NCBI GenBank assembly: GCA_013368325.1
Contig: JAACJK010000113.1
Coordinates: forward strand, 62,001 to 126,000
Direction: 5' to 3'
From: Ephemerocybe angulata
Lineage: Eukaryota > Basidiomycota > Agaricomycetes > Agaricales > Psathyrellaceae
DNA length: 64,000 nucleotides
The position numbers and the translations under genes are program-made. Shown here piece after piece: positions 21,702 through 32,700 of this stretch. How positions within the stretch are numbered: the first letter of the stretch is position 1; every line of letters begins with the position of its first letter. A model generated the notes under the pieces. The model saw only the letters and a list, made by a program, of their open reading frames with translations, was not told the origin of the DNA and did not search any database.

Positions 21702-24700
21702 GAGAGGTGAGTTTGGATTTGGGTTTGTAGGAGTGCTTAGGGGGCTTTTCCTGCTTTACAAGGTAGTCTATGACCTCGTTATATAGGTTTTTCCTTCCAG
21801 AGCCCTTCCTCTCATACCTCAAATCAGCATATCCTAGGCCAATTTGTTCGTCGGCATCTAGGATTGCATCCGGTGCGTCTCGTGCCGGTAGTTCGGATAT
21901 TTTACTGACGCCCATCGCTTCTAGATAATCTTGTAGCACTGTCAAGTGCGATATCTTATGATAAGGTAGCCAGGTTATATCGCCGTCCCTCCACTGTAAT
22001 TTGAATCTTGCATTCGTTCTGGATCCTTGGTGACCTATTATTTTATCCACAGTGAACTCAGGCTCAACGCCTTCCCCATCGTAGTCCCATATCTGGTTGT
22101 CCGAACGCCCGGGGAATAACCGGTCGTCGTTTGGCACATGGATCCTAAGCTTCGACGCGTGGAAGACATCATGCACGCCGCGTTGTTTCATCCTTGCCGG
22201 TAGGTCAATCCTGTATGAATTGTTCCCAAAGTCCTCAATTACCCTGTAGGGCCCAATATACTTGGGTAAGAACTTTCTGGCGAGACCCTTAGGGAAACGG
22301 ATGTTTTCTGTAGACAAGTAAATCAAGTCATTGTTCGCTATTTTAGTTACCTGCCTTTTTCGGTTTGCGTTGCGCGTTTGCTTGACGCGCGCGTCCAGTA
22401 TGCTGTCATGCGCTGACATTATCGCATTTCTTATCTTGGATGCGAACGCTCTTACTCCTGGATACTCATCTCTACTTGGATGGTTCCATATGAATGACCT
22501 CGGCATTCTTCCGTGGTTGAGAAAAAATGGTGCGTATCCAGTACTCTCTGAGCGTGCCGAATTGAGTGCGAACTCTACTGCCGGGAGCTTCGCTACCCAA
22601 TCCCGTTGTTTCGGATGTATGCACTGCCGAATCATTTGAGTGATAGTGCGGTTTGCCCTCTCCGTAGATCCATCGGATTCTGGATGATACGCACTGGACA
22701 TGTTTAGCTTGGTCCCGATTAAATTGTGTAAGTGTTCCCAAAAAGTGGCCGTGAACCACTTGTCTCTATCACTGACAATTGATCTAGGTAACCCATGATG
22801 TTTGTATACTTCCGTGAATACAAGTTCGGCGACTTCTCGTGCCGTGTAGTCCTCCCTGCTTGGCACCAAATGCACCATCCCAGTGAGTCTATCTATAATC
22901 ACAGTGATGCAATCAAATGCTCCGTCGCGATTGTGCGATTCCGGTAGCGGTCCTACGAAGTCGATGCCGATGGAGTCCCATGGCTGTTCCGGTACTTTGA
23001 GCGGATGTAGTAGTCCCTGAGGTTTCTGTGTGCTCGCCTTGCTTCGACGGCACGTCATGCAGGTGTCGCAATACTTGGCTACTTCTGACACCATGTTTTT
23101 CCACCATACATGGTCTCGGAGGTAGTCTAGTGTCTTCTTCGTTCCTAGGTGAGCCAACACACTGTGTGCTTCTGATATTATAATCTCCCTGATGTTCCTA
23201 CCATTATAATAGGCCAACGGAATGCATAATGCGCGCCTTTCGTCTGTTTGTAAGTATATCAGACCTTTTTCTACCGAGAAGTTTCTAAATTCTTTCGGCT
23301 TTTCAAGAATGGACTTAAAGAAAGTATCTTCTGCGTATTTAGACTGAATGATACTTGTGATGTCGATCCCACTGCCATCCGTAACGATTTCAATGAGGGA
23401 CGGCGGTGTTTGTGGTTCGGCGCTTAATCCCGATTCGGTAATGACATCATTTTCGCGCGTTTGATTCTCGGGCGCTTGTTGCTCACGCGTCTCGCCCGAC
23501 TCGCCCTCCGTTCGTGGCTTCGGACCGATGACCTTGAAGTGGTTTCGCATCCGAGCCGCGAACTCTTTGCCTGTTTCCGGGCGCCCTGTCTCGGGCGGAG
23601 GCACTGCCTGTCGTTCACGAAGCTTCTTTGGCAGGTCTCGTGCTTCCGGCGTGACCTGTTCTGTTGGCTGCGCGGGTTTCTTCTTACGCGTCGCCTTGGG
23701 CGCCTGCGCGTTTTGTGATCTTCCTGCCCGGGGCATTGCGTCGGATTTCGTTCTCTTATTTCCTGGACCAGCCTCGTCTACAACATAGTTGTTGTCTGAG
23801 TGTATTCTCTCTGGTCTCGATCCCGGTGAGTTTTTGGTCTTCTTCTGTGTTTTCTTTTCCGGGGTGACTGGCACAGGGATCTCGACTCGAGTTTTCGAGC
23901 GAGTCACTGCTGCCAACTCCAGGATGTCTGGATCTTCGTCCAGAGGTACGGCCATCTCGCCCTCCGTGCCAACGTATAGTGGCATGGAGATCTCGAATGT
24001 ACTGATCACGTCGTTGCTAATTACGTCGTGATCTGTGTATTCTCCCCTAGATCTTACTGTGCCAGCTTCATCGTATGCGTAGAGACGTGATAGCGCGTCT
24101 GAGACTATGTTCTCGGTGCCAGGTACGTACTCTACTTCGAAGTCGAAGCCAGAGATCTTTTCTAACCAGCGCGCTTGTCGTCCGGATAGATCGCGCTGGT
24201 TGAGTAGGTATATCAGACCCTTATGGTCCGTATACCATTTGAACTTCGCACCCTGAAGTATGTCCCTATGCCGAAGCATAGTCTCGACCCCTGCTAACAT
24301 TTCCAACTCATGCACAGGGTAGTTTTGCTGCGCTTTGTTCAACTTTGCAGAGAAGAATGCCGCCACATCCGCCGTGCGCCAGTCAGTCCCCTGGCTAACC
24401 ACACCTGCGATTCCCGTTGCACAGGCGTCAGTAACGACGTTTATAGGTGGTGCCCCATCGCCGTATGTCAGTGGTACTCGGTGATGGTCCCTGCAAGCGC
24501 TCGCAAGGCGCTTCACTTCCTCGAAGGCTCTCTGGTGCGTGAAATCCCATCTGAATGGTATTTTGTCGCTCGTTAAGTTGAATAGTATTCCCATAGGTAC
24601 GCGTACTCGGTCAATGTCGTCTGCTAAGTAGCTTGCGGCACCCAGGAAGCCCCGTAGTAGCTCTCGATTTGTTGGAGTCTTCCAACGAATAAGTGCGTCA

Positions 24701-27700
24701 ACTTTTTCGGGGTCCATTCGGATCCCCTTGTCGTCGACTATCCTTCCTAATAGCTTCATTTCCTTGCACAGAATATGTATTTTGTCCTGGTTCAGAAAGA
24801 AGGTTTCGCGCTTGAGTATATCTATGACCTTTTTGCAATGCTCGATGTGCTCCTCGAGCGTTTCCGAGTATATCACAATGTCATCAAGGTAAATATCTAT
24901 CCATTTACCTATCCATGGCGAAAATAATGTAGTCATTATAGTTTGGAAAGTCGCAACAGCATTGCAGTCCCCTTGCTGCATGACTCTGCTGAGCATAGGA
25001 CCCTCAGGTGTGGCCATGGCCGAATATTTCACGTCAGATGGTTCGATGCGGATCTGCTCGTACGCATCGGTTCCATCCATCATCGACCGATATTTCGCCT
25101 TCGAGACTCGACGTAATATCCCTTCCATGTCTGGTAGTGGACAGGTGAGTTTTCTCGTGTTCTTGTTACGTTCTCGCAAGTCAATGACTGTGCGCAACTT
25201 AGGTGTACCGCCCGTTTTTCCAGGTTTCGGTATGCATAGCATCGGCACTGTGTTAAAGCTCGTGCTTTGCACCCATCTCCCGGATTTCACGTAAGCATTT
25301 CGTTTTTCTACCCATTGAGCTCTCAGAGGCTCCGGACACCTCGAAGGGCGCCATTTATACTTCTTAGTAGGGTCAATTATCGGAATACGATGATTTATTT
25401 CGCGTAATGGAGGTAATTCTGAATCAATCGCTTTCCTACAGATTGGCTTAGCATAGTCCCGAACCAGCGTTCTAGCTTCCTCCAATCGATCCTCGTAAGT
25501 GCTCATTGCCTGGGACTCTAGAATCCGAACGCCATTTCCTGTCAAGGGTAGAGATTCGTTAGCCCCAACGATGACCCGAGAGGGATTTAGACCTACCGAG
25601 ACTCGATGCTGATGCATGAAAGGTGTACCCAATATCAAGTCATAATTCTGTAAGTTTATGATGTCAAAGTACCGTTGCTCGCTGACCCGTTGGTACTCAA
25701 ACAGGACCTTCGCACCATAGTTCGCCTTTGTCCTTGATCCTTGTACTGCGAGTTGTATGTTTAGAGGCCGGGTAAGTTCGATTTTGCTAACCTTTAACTG
25801 ATCAGCTAGACTCGTCGACATGAAGTCGCCAAGTGATCCAGAATCCAGTAGAGCGCGCACTGGTCGTCCTGCAATCATAGCCACAATCGTTACGGGCTCA
25901 GGTACGTGTCTAGCTAAGTCCTTGCGCTTTGCTGAGTTTCGTTCAACTGCAGTGTACTTGTCCTGTCGTATGGATTGTGCCATGAGCGCTATGTCAGTGC
26001 TTTCCTCGGGTGGAACCTGTATGGCGGGATACATCCCGTAGCTTTCTGCCGCCCCCTCCATGTGAGTAATTTCCATGAAGTCCCCTCGTCTCACCCAAGT
26101 CGTATTGGTAGGATCGTTCGCCTCCCACTCAATGTTTCGGAGAAGTTGGCGAACATTGTTCATGTTGTATCCTTCCTCGGGCTCCAAGGTGAGCTGCTCA
26201 ATAACTCGTTCCTCCGGCCAGCAATCCATGATATTTTCCCAGAGGTCCTCGTAACCCCTCACCAGGCATGCCTGGTACCATGTCTGCAAGTTGGACTGAG
26301 GATCCTCCAGTATCTTCGCAGTCAAGCGCGTGACGAACTTAAGCGCTGTATCCTCAACTAGGTAGTCGCGCGCATTCGGATTGAATTTCACCTTGAATCG
26401 CCCGTCGTGCGGCAACCAGTGGTACGTTTCACCTGGGTAGTGACCTATACCTGCCAGTAGCTGAATTTCTATCTCTTCAGCAACGAGGTCTCCTACTTCA
26501 ATTGGTCTGCGACGATTTGGGCGCCTATTCCGACCGGTGGGTACGCCGTATTTCTCGTCTAGTCGTTTCTGATACCACCCACAGATATCAAACCTCGGGT
26601 CTCTCGCCAGGTCCCAAGGTAATCCGATACTGTCTTCGTGGGGTATCATGGCATCCATGATGTCGTACGTATCTTGTGCGCGATGCACGAAGAATCTGTC
26701 TTTCGCTAGCGCACCTCGGCGCTTATCTTGTGCGTAAGGTGCTCCCCTCATAAGCGCGGTTTCGACTCGTTCGAGCACTGGGTCCCCGAGTCGTGCCTCT
26801 GGTTCGCATTGTGGTACCATGGGTTCTGACCAGTCGCAACCAAATGTCGGGTCAGTCCATCCGTCCGGTTCAGCGGCTGTGAAGAACTCGGAGGTTCCTT
26901 CCCCCTTGTCCTCATCACTACTGAACTCGTTGAATATCTTGCTGACTTCTTCCGCCCAGGTTTCGCTCGATTTTACGTCTACAAACTCGACGGAATCGTC
27001 GTCGAAGATGCCACCAAAGTCATCCGAAGAAAATTCCATCATATTTGCGCGAATATCGTGCGTGCTCTCGGTCGTTTCAGCCAGTTTCCGTAAGTCCTTA
27101 GTGTGCCTCCTAGAGCTAAAATTGACATTATAATTATCAATTCTAGCGTTGCGATTGCCTTTCTCGTTCACTGAGTTGGCTTTGGGGCAGTTTCGGGCCA
27201 TGTGGTCTGCCTTTCCACAATTGTAGCACAGTCCGTCAGCCTTGCGCCGAGATTTTTCTTCGGCGCTTAACTGAGTCTTATGGTGCGTCTGCCCTTTCTC
27301 CTTGAATTCCTTGCGGTTCTTCTCAGTTTTGTTGTAGTGGTTTTTGTACTGAGTTTGGCTTGAATTCAACCCGCTCGGTTGACCGTTGGTTTTCTTGCCT
27401 ACGTATCCCTCGCGGTTCTTGTTAGGCCGATGCCTATTTCTAGGCCTCTTTTCTTCCCACTTGGACCGGTCTCTTTCCTGTCGCTGGGTCTGCATGAGTT
27501 TCCATGCGAGCTCCGCGTGCTCGGCTTTCCTGATTATCCTTTCCAGGCTTGAACTTTCAGGTGACACGCCGTCATAGCGAAGTCGCTCCTTGGTCTCGGT
27601 GCGTAACCCTCGCCAGAGGTACCTCGCTTGCTCACGCTGCTGCTTTACTCCCGCAGCCATGAATAATTCTTCCAATTTCGCAAGGTAAGATCGTAATTCG

Positions 27701-29226
27701 TATTTTCCTTGTTTTATGTTCTCCAATATATCACGCTGACGTTCCTTATAATCTACTGGAAAACATGCATCAAATAGTGCTTTGAAGAATTGAGTTACAG
27801 TCCAATTTTCTACGGACGTGCTAACCACTCTAGCGTAGAAGCTGTATGCGCTACCTTTGAGGAATGATGATATTCTGTACACCTGTCGCTTGCGTGGTAT
27901 TCCCGCATCCTCAATGTACATACAGGTTTGCGTCATGAACCGATGGTAAGTGGCAATATCTGCTCTTCCATCATAAGTCTCAGGTACGATAGGCTTCCAG
28001 GATCCTCCCTTTCCTTTTCTCCTACGACGACTGCTGCCATTTCCTTGGTCGTCGCCATTGTCCGAAGGTTCTGAGTCTGGTGGTCCACCATCGGGTGGTC
28101 CTCCTTCCCCTCCCTCGTCGTCAGCGTCGTCGTCGCTACTGCTCGATGGACCCTCGGGGTCTGGCTCGTCCCCGTTCCTCCGTGGGTTTCTTTTCCCGAG
28201 GCGTTCAGCTCGTTGGAAAGCATTGTTTATGTAGCTACCGGACTCTAGTTGTTGAGTCGGTTTTAACGCTGATTTGTGAGGTTTCTTCGGGGGCTGACTG
28301 CCTTCTGGGTGTTGTGCGGGTTCTGGTCCGTCACCTTCAGGTGGATTCATTCCACCTGGGACTCCTGGTGCGGATACTGAGCCGCCTACTTCGACAGACT
28401 GAAGATAAATTTGATATTCCCTTCGTCGTCTCTCGTGATCCAATCGTTGTCTGCGACGCTCATCCTGTAACTGTTGGCGCCGTAGCATTTCCAATTCCAT
28501 TTCTTGTTGACGACGATGATGGTTATTCTCCCACTCGTAGTCGGCGTCAGTCTTCTTGTGCAAATTGAAAGGATCATTAAATGTATTGTAGCTATTAAAT
28601 ACAGCTTCCTGTACTTCCGGCTCTGCATCTACTTGAGTATCAAGTCCTCCCCAGTTTCCTGGGTCGGGCCCCTTACCCGTTTCCATCCAGGATCTCATCC
28701 TGGGTGACGCAGACCTGCTCCTACTTGTACTGTTTCGCCTAGATCGCGCCCTCTGAGGCCTGGTCAGCCCCGAGTGCGAGATCTCTCGGTCGCTGTACAG
28801 TTCCGGGCTCCTTTTCACATCCCAATCGAAGCTCGAAATGCTTCGCCTTCTGAAATGTGAGATAGAGGGGGGAGCATGCTCGTGCTCCTCGCCCTCGCCT
28901 TGGCCGGTCGTCGTATTTTCGTTTCCCTGGGCGAAAAAGTCGGGCCCGTCAACGTTCCATTCGGGTACGGTGTTAATCCCGTCGTCGAGATGCTGATTAT
29001 CGTTACCACTCACCTGGTGTTGTCCAGGGTTCTCCCCCGTAGTGGTGTCGTGGTCTGTAGTTCCAGCAGCAGTCGTCTCGACTGCGTGCTCGTGCTGGAT
29101 CGCTCCTCGCGATCCTTCGTTAGTGGCGGGCGCGCTAATCACCTCGTTTGGTGGGTTCACGTCATTATCAGCCTCGATGGGCTTGCCCTGGGGCTTCTCG
29201 CCCTCCATTTCATGGTCAGTAATCTT
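20602..29226 (-). CDS. Gypsy gag-pol polyprotein, main part
   Basis: One open frame of about 2,870 codons, continuing in frame from the gag start at 35569-35141 once the copia insertion is ignored. Order along the minus strand: charged gag region; capsid-like gag (about 27500-28000); zinc knuckle CYNCGKADHMARNC (about 27180-27240); aspartic protease with LLDSGSLGDF (about 25830-25870); reverse transcriptase with catalytic YLDD (about 24880-24900); RNase H (VVTDACATGIAGVVS, about 24440; YTDHKGLIYLL, about 24220); integrase with HHCC finger (CDTCMTCRRSK, about 23045) and D-D-E residues (IDFVGPLPE, SDRDKWF, YHPESDGSTERAN); chromodomain-like FKLQWRDGDITWLP (about 21990). The usual RT motif PFGL-x-NAPATFQ is here QQGDCNAVATFQ. 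True pol end is unclear: the frame runs about 1.1 kb into the downstream ORF. Confidence 0.92.
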   Translation of the reverse strand, partial: KITDHEMEGEKPQGKPIEADNDVNPPNEVISAPATNEGSRGAIQHEHAVETTAAGTTDHDTTTGENPGQHQVSGNDNQHLDDGINTVPEWNVDGPDFFAQGNENTTTGQGEGEEHEHAPPSISHFRRRSISSFDWDVKRSPELYSDREISHSGLTRPQRARSRRNSTSRSRSASPRMRSWMETGKGPDPGNWGGLDTQVDAEPEVQEAVFNSYNTFNDPFNLHKKTDADYEWENNHHRRQQEMELEMLRRQQLQDERRRQRLDHERRRREYQIYLQSVEVGGSVSAPGVPGGMNPPEGDGPEPAQHPEGSQPPKKPHKSALKPTQQLESGSYINNAFQRAERLGKRNPRRNGDEPDPEGPSSSSDDDADDEGGEGGPPDGGPPDSEPSDNGDDQGNGSSRRRRKGKGGSWKPIVPETYDGRADIATYHRFMTQTCMYIEDAGIPRKRQVYRISSFLKGSAYSFYARVVSTSVENWTVTQFFKALFDACFPVDYKERQRDILENIKQGKYELRSYLAKLEELFMAAGVKQQREQARYLWRGLRTETKERLRYDGVSPESSSLERIIRKAEHAELAWKLMQTQRQERDRSKWEEKRPRNRHRPNKNREGYVGKKTNGQPSGLNSSQTQYKNHYNKTEKNRKEFKEKGQTHHKTQLSAEEKSRRKADGLCYNCGKADHMARNCPKANSVNEKGNRNARIDNYNVNFSSRRHTKDLRKLAETTESTHDIRANMMEFSSDDFGGIFDDDSVEFVDVKSSETWAEEVSKIFNEFSSDEDKGEGTSEFFTAAEPDGWTDPTFGCDWSEPMVPQCEPEARLGDPVLERVETALMRGAPYAQDKRRGALAKDRFFVHRAQDTYDIMDAMIPHEDSIGLPWDLARDPRFDICGWYQKRLDEKYGVPTGRNRRPNRRRPIEVGDLVAEEIEIQLLAGIGHYPGETYHWLPHDGRFKVKFNPNARDYLVEDTALKFVTRLTAKILEDPQSNLQTWYQACLVRGYEDLWENIMDCWPEERVIEQLTLEPEEGYNMNNVRQLLRNIEWEANDPTNTTWVRRGDFMEITHMEGAAESYGMYPAIQVPPEESTDIALMAQSIRQDKYTAVERNSAKRKDLARHVPEPVTIVAMIAGRPVRALLDSGSLGDFMSTSLADQLKVSKIELTRPLNIQLAVQGSRTKANYGAKVLFEYQRVSEQRYFDIINLQNYDLILGTPFMHQHRVSVGLNPSRVIVGANESLPLTGNGVRILESQAMSTYEDRLEEARTLVRDYAKPICRKAIDSELPPLREINHRIPIIDPTKKYKWRPSRCPEPLRAQWVEKRNAYVKSGRWVQSTSFNTVPMLCIPKPGKTGGTPKLRTVIDLRERNKNTRKLTCPLPDMEGILRRVSKAKYRSMMDGTDAYEQIRIEPSDVKYSAMATPEGPMLSRVMQQGDCNAVATFQTIMTTLFSPWIGKWIDIYLDDIVIYSETLEEHIEHCKKVIDILKRETFFLNQDKIHILCKEMKLLGRIVDDKGIRMDPEKVDALIRWKTPTNRELLRGFLGAASYLADDIDRVRVPMGILFNLTSDKIPFRWDFTHQRAFEEVKRLASACRDHHRVPLTYGDGAPPINVVTDACATGIAGVVSQGTDWRTADVAAFFSAKLNKAQQNYPVHELEMLAGVETMLRHRDILQGAKFKWYTDHKGLIYLLNQRDLSGRQARWLEKISGFDFEVEYVPGTENIVSDALSRLYAYDEAGTVRSRGEYTDHDVISNDVISTFEISMPLYVGTEGEMAVPLDEDPDILELAAVTRSKTRVEIPVPVTPEKKTQKKTKNSPGSRPERIHSDNNYVVDEAGPGNKRTKSDAMPRAGRSQNAQAPKATRKKKPAQPTEQVTPEARDLPKKLRERQAVPPPETGRPETGKEFAARMRNHFKVIGPKPRTEGESGETREQQAPENQTRENDVITESGLSAEPQTPPSLIEIVTDGSGIDITSIIQSKYAEDTFFKSILEKPKEFRNFSVEKGLIYLQTDERRALCIPLAYYNGRNIREIIISEAHSVLAHLGTKKTLDYLRDHVWWKNMVSEVAKYCDTCMTCRRSKASTQKPQGLLHPLKVPEQPWDSIGIDFVGPLPESHNRDGAFDCITVIIDRLTGMVHLVPSREDYTAREVAELVFTEVYKHHGLPRSIVSDRDKWFTATFWEHLHNLIGTKLNMSSAYHPESDGSTERANRTITQMIRQCIHPKQRDWVAKLPAVEFALNSARSESTGYAPFFLNHGRMPRSFIWNHPSRDEYPGVRAFASKIRNAIMSAHDSILDARVKQTRNANRKRQVTKIANNDLIYLSTENIRFPKGLARKFLPKYIGPYRVIEDFGNNSYRIDLPARMKQRGVHDVFHASKLRIHVPNDDRLFPGRSDNQIWDYDGEGVEPEFTVDKIIGHQGSRTNARFKLQWRDGDITWLPYHKISHLTVLQDYLEAMGVSKISELPARDAPDAILDADEQIGLGYADLRYERKGSGRKNLYNEVIDYLVKQEKPPKHSYKPKSKLTSHGSLRTSTSHRQVRLADPLQHPHGPVHRGDLRRERRQTHLEVHAGRRPNDPRLGRDNRERPGRATHHRAPLQDLHGRVQRRSAVPREVLLQGRTHRHLGRTSVPHNPRSARSHRDHGPREPGRLSAGEAASRAYRLSNRRYTSPIGRQPTSWSQVGMGGDPGTQHGRRSQSPQSRLRRDAYRVGRKHGERPATTRLPDTTPHSRSRTRRTSVQEAQEYRRRETQEREGRTHAKRAGLLHAELRCTCTRCQPRPRLQHGSLPRDTIPHEFSILPRDYQQLRDLARGHHTRNDGRRNIGGRRTEFGRDGPGVRHRSDLRYTNRHHEYQDRNPEAFHYGRAERAYLPSHHQERDCRNGSRGIERGFGRR

Positions 29227-29231
29227 TACCT
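29227..29231. repeat. 5-bp target-site duplication of the copia element (TACCT), left
   Basis: TACCT precedes the left copia LTR and recurs at 35141-35145 after the right LTR. Removing the element and one copy rejoins the gypsy gag frame exactly. Confidence 0.93.
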
Positions 29232-29694
29232 TGTTAGATTATTTTATTGCTTATTGCCTTTTTTGTTGATCACATGACGATGTAAGATCCAGCATAAGAT
29301 CTGGATCTTATGCTGGATCTTACACGATTTATAAGCATCAGTCACATGACCATTTTTACAGTTTAGGAAGTCGAGCCCCTATTTCTTCTGGGCTCACTTC
29401 GCCTTTGATATATCTTTACCTCTGATATTCTTTGCACTTCTATATGTTGGTTGTTATGCTTCTTATCTTCTATATCTTTTGTTCAACATTCTTCTTTGCT
29501 TCTTGTGAGAGTTATTACCAATACTCCCTATGTTATTCCGCGTATTTAAGCTGTAGTAATTACTGGTAGCTACTTCAGAGAATCTACGCTATCTGCTTTA
29601 CTTCATCGACCAACGGCTACTCTTTAGCTGCGCTACCACTTCGTCTCTCCGGTATCACTCTGGTGCCGATACCTTACACTCATATACTTTTATA
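29232..29694 (+). repeat. 5' LTR of the copia element (463 bp)
   Basis: Starts TGTTAGATTATT and ends TACTTTTATA. By eye identical to 34678-35140. It contains a 42-nt near-perfect palindrome at 29282-29323 (two 20-nt arms, 2-nt loop). The 3' end is TA rather than the usual CA. Confidence 0.95.
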
Positions 29695-29695
29695 A

Positions 29696-29707
29696 GTTAT
29701 GAGCCCC
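29696..29707 (+). other. Copia primer-binding site, half-tRNA(iMet) type
   Basis: GTTATGAGCCCC starts 2 nt after the LTR. It is complementary to the anticodon stem-loop side of initiator tRNA-Met (GGGGCUCAUAAC), not to a tRNA 3' end. Drosophila copia is known to prime from such an internal tRNA(iMet) half. Confidence 0.7.
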
Positions 29708-29753
29708 GAGCTCTAAGCTCGTACCCCGTTGGTCGCTATCACTACCCTGCTGC

Positions 29754-32700
29754 ATGTCCAGTCGTGCACAACGTTACTCCCGCACTTACGGTCAGCTCTA
29801 TCCTCGATCTGACAATCCTGACAAACTCCTCGACCTTCCATTCCCCAACGCACCGACTGATCCCTACCCCTGCCACAACCATATTCATTGCTTTGACGCA
29901 AACGGTAACAAGGACGCCGCATACGACCCTACCGTCGATTCACCCGAGTGGAATTACTGCACTACCCAGCCGTGCCCTAACCGCCTCGTTCTTCCACCTA
30001 ACTGTCAACTCCCATCGCTTACCAAATTACCTGGGTGGGCCTACTGCTCTGATAGCAACATCGACCTAGTCTGGGACGCCAATCATCCACCGAGCAAGAA
30101 GCCTACACCTGTTGGTTCCAAAGCTCCTTCCCGCATACCAACACCCATTCCATCTCCCCATCTACCACCTCCTGACAAGGAGGAAGACAAGGAAGATCCA
30201 GACAGCGAACCCGATCCCGACGACTCAGGTGCAGAAGACGAAACCGACTCCGACGACGATATGTCTACCTCCAAAGCCAAGAAAGCATTTGACGGCATCA
30301 ACAAGCTCGCTGCCAATGGCTCTAACTGGGCTATCTGGTGGAGCCGTGTTGAGCGCGCTACCAAGTCGATCCCTGACTATGGTGGTCTCCTCACTGCCAA
30401 ACCAGCATCCACCGATCTTGCAGCTGATGCTGATCTCCTCAACGCCGTCATCAGCCTTATCCCCGATTCCATCTACCTTCGCTACTCCACTTACCCAACC
30501 ACCTTCGAGCTCATCACTGCTCTGAAGGGCGACTACAACGTCTCCAATGCCATTGTCGAGGCCAAGTCAGTCGCCAGTCTGTTCACCACCAAATGTGACA
30601 AGGAATCGGAAGTCAGCAAGCACCTCGACTATCTTGGCACTCTTCGCGAGTCTCTCATCCGTGCAGGGAAGGACATCAGCGATGATCACTACATTGACGC
30701 CATCATTTCCACTATCCCATCTCGTCTCGCCACCCTTGCCACCAGCCTCAGACGCAGCTATGAGCTGCACAATCAGCTTAATCAGCTTACTGGTCAAGCT
30801 GCCAAGTCACTCTCAGTTATCGAGCTTCTTCAGTCTATCAGGGCTGAGTGCGCACACGTTCCTGGGAAGAAGTCCAGCGACTCCGCAAACTATTCTGGGC
30901 AGTCTAGCGGAGGCAGCTCTAGCTCTGGTTCACGCGGCGGCCGTGGCCGTAGTCGTGGGCGCTTCAACCAGCGAGGACGTGGTGGAGGCCGTGGTGGCAA
31001 TCATAGTTCTTCATCAAACTCATCTTCTAACTCGGAGAAATCCAAATGCCACAACTGTGGCGGTACTGGGCATTGGTCGCCCAACTGCCCATCTCCGAAG
31101 CAGCCGCGAGCTAACTCCGCGAACACTGCTGCTCAGGCTGGCAAGCCTACCCAGCCCTCGACATCATCCTCCAATTCCACCCCTCCCTCCCGATCTACCA
31201 CCAACAACAGGAACTCACGTTCTAACGCCAATGCGTCCTTTGCACAGATCGAGGAGATTGAAGATGCCGGATCTGCATGGTCCGCCTTTCCCACCGATGA
31301 GTCTGCTATCGACCTCGCAATCTGGGAAGCCACATGTCCTGCATCTATTGATGTCAGTGACTTCTTCGAGGATGTACCCATGTCCACGCCCGTTGATGCT
31401 GAGAGCTCCGGCGCTTGTGTTGACTCGGCTCTTGTAGCCCATGACTCGGCTAGTGCTGATAACGCCACCGAGGTCTTTGATTCCGGATGTTCTCGCCACA
31501 TGACGCCCTATGGAGACTCCCTTGCCAAGTATAGGCATATCCCCGAACAGAAGATCCGCGCTGCTAATGCGGAACACTTTGCTGGTATCGGAGTGGGCGA
31601 CTTTCGTCTCAAGCTCCCGCTTGGAGACAATGGTCACAAGACGCTTCTGCTGAAGGACGTCCTCCATTGCCCTGATCTCCACTCTACTCTAATCTCAGTC
31701 AGTAAGCTCGATCTAGCTGGCTTCAAGTGCGTGTTTCATAACCGCTCTTGCCGCGTCTACAATCCCTCTGGTCACCTCGTCGGCATCGTTCCCATGGTCG
31801 GGAACCTTTATCAATCATCCTCATCCAGCTTCAACGACTCCGCTCTATCAACTCGCTCCGGTGACCCCCTTATCTCCCTGTACGAAGCCCACTGCCGACT
31901 CGGCCACATCAACTACGCATATGTCAAGCATCTTCTCAAAGATCCTGACGTCCATGGGTTCAAACTCGATCCCTCCCGCATGGAGGAGACTGAGTGCTCC
32001 ACCTGTCTCAAGGCCAAAGCAACCCGTGCCCCCATCGCCAAGGAGCGTTCTTCCCCACGTTCCCCCAACTTTGGCGACAAACTCCACATGGACGTCTGGG
32101 GCCCTGCACCCGTACGCACTGTTGGCCATGCCTCCTACGCTCTCACTATTGTTGATGATGCGACCCTTTGGCTTGAAGATATTCTTCTCAAGTCCAAGGA
32201 TGAGGCCTTTCCCAAGTATGTTGCCTTCGCTACTATGCTTCGCGAGCATTACCAAGTCTCCATCAAGATTCTTCATTCCGATCGCGGAGGCGAGTTCTTA
32301 TCACAGGCTTTCACCACCTTCCTCGAAACACAGGGTACCGTCCGTCGCCTTACCACCCATGATACCCCCCAGCACAATGGTGTTGCTGAACGCTCCCATC
32401 GCACTACCTTCAATGGTGTCCGTGCTGTCCTGTCCGACTCTCGACTCCCTCATTGGCTCTGGGATTATGCTCTCCAGTACATCGTCTATGTCTGGAACCG
32501 CACTCCCAAGAAACCCCTCGGCATGAAGACGCCTTTCGAGTTGCGCTTTAACACCAAGCCCGATCTTTCCTCCATGCATCAGTTTGGCACCCTCGTCTAT
32601 GTCACGCGTGTTCCCACCTCCAAGCTTGCTGAGCGAGCTGTTGAGGGACGCTGGCTTGGAGTCGACTCAGAGTCCAACGGTCATTCCATCTATTGGCCCT

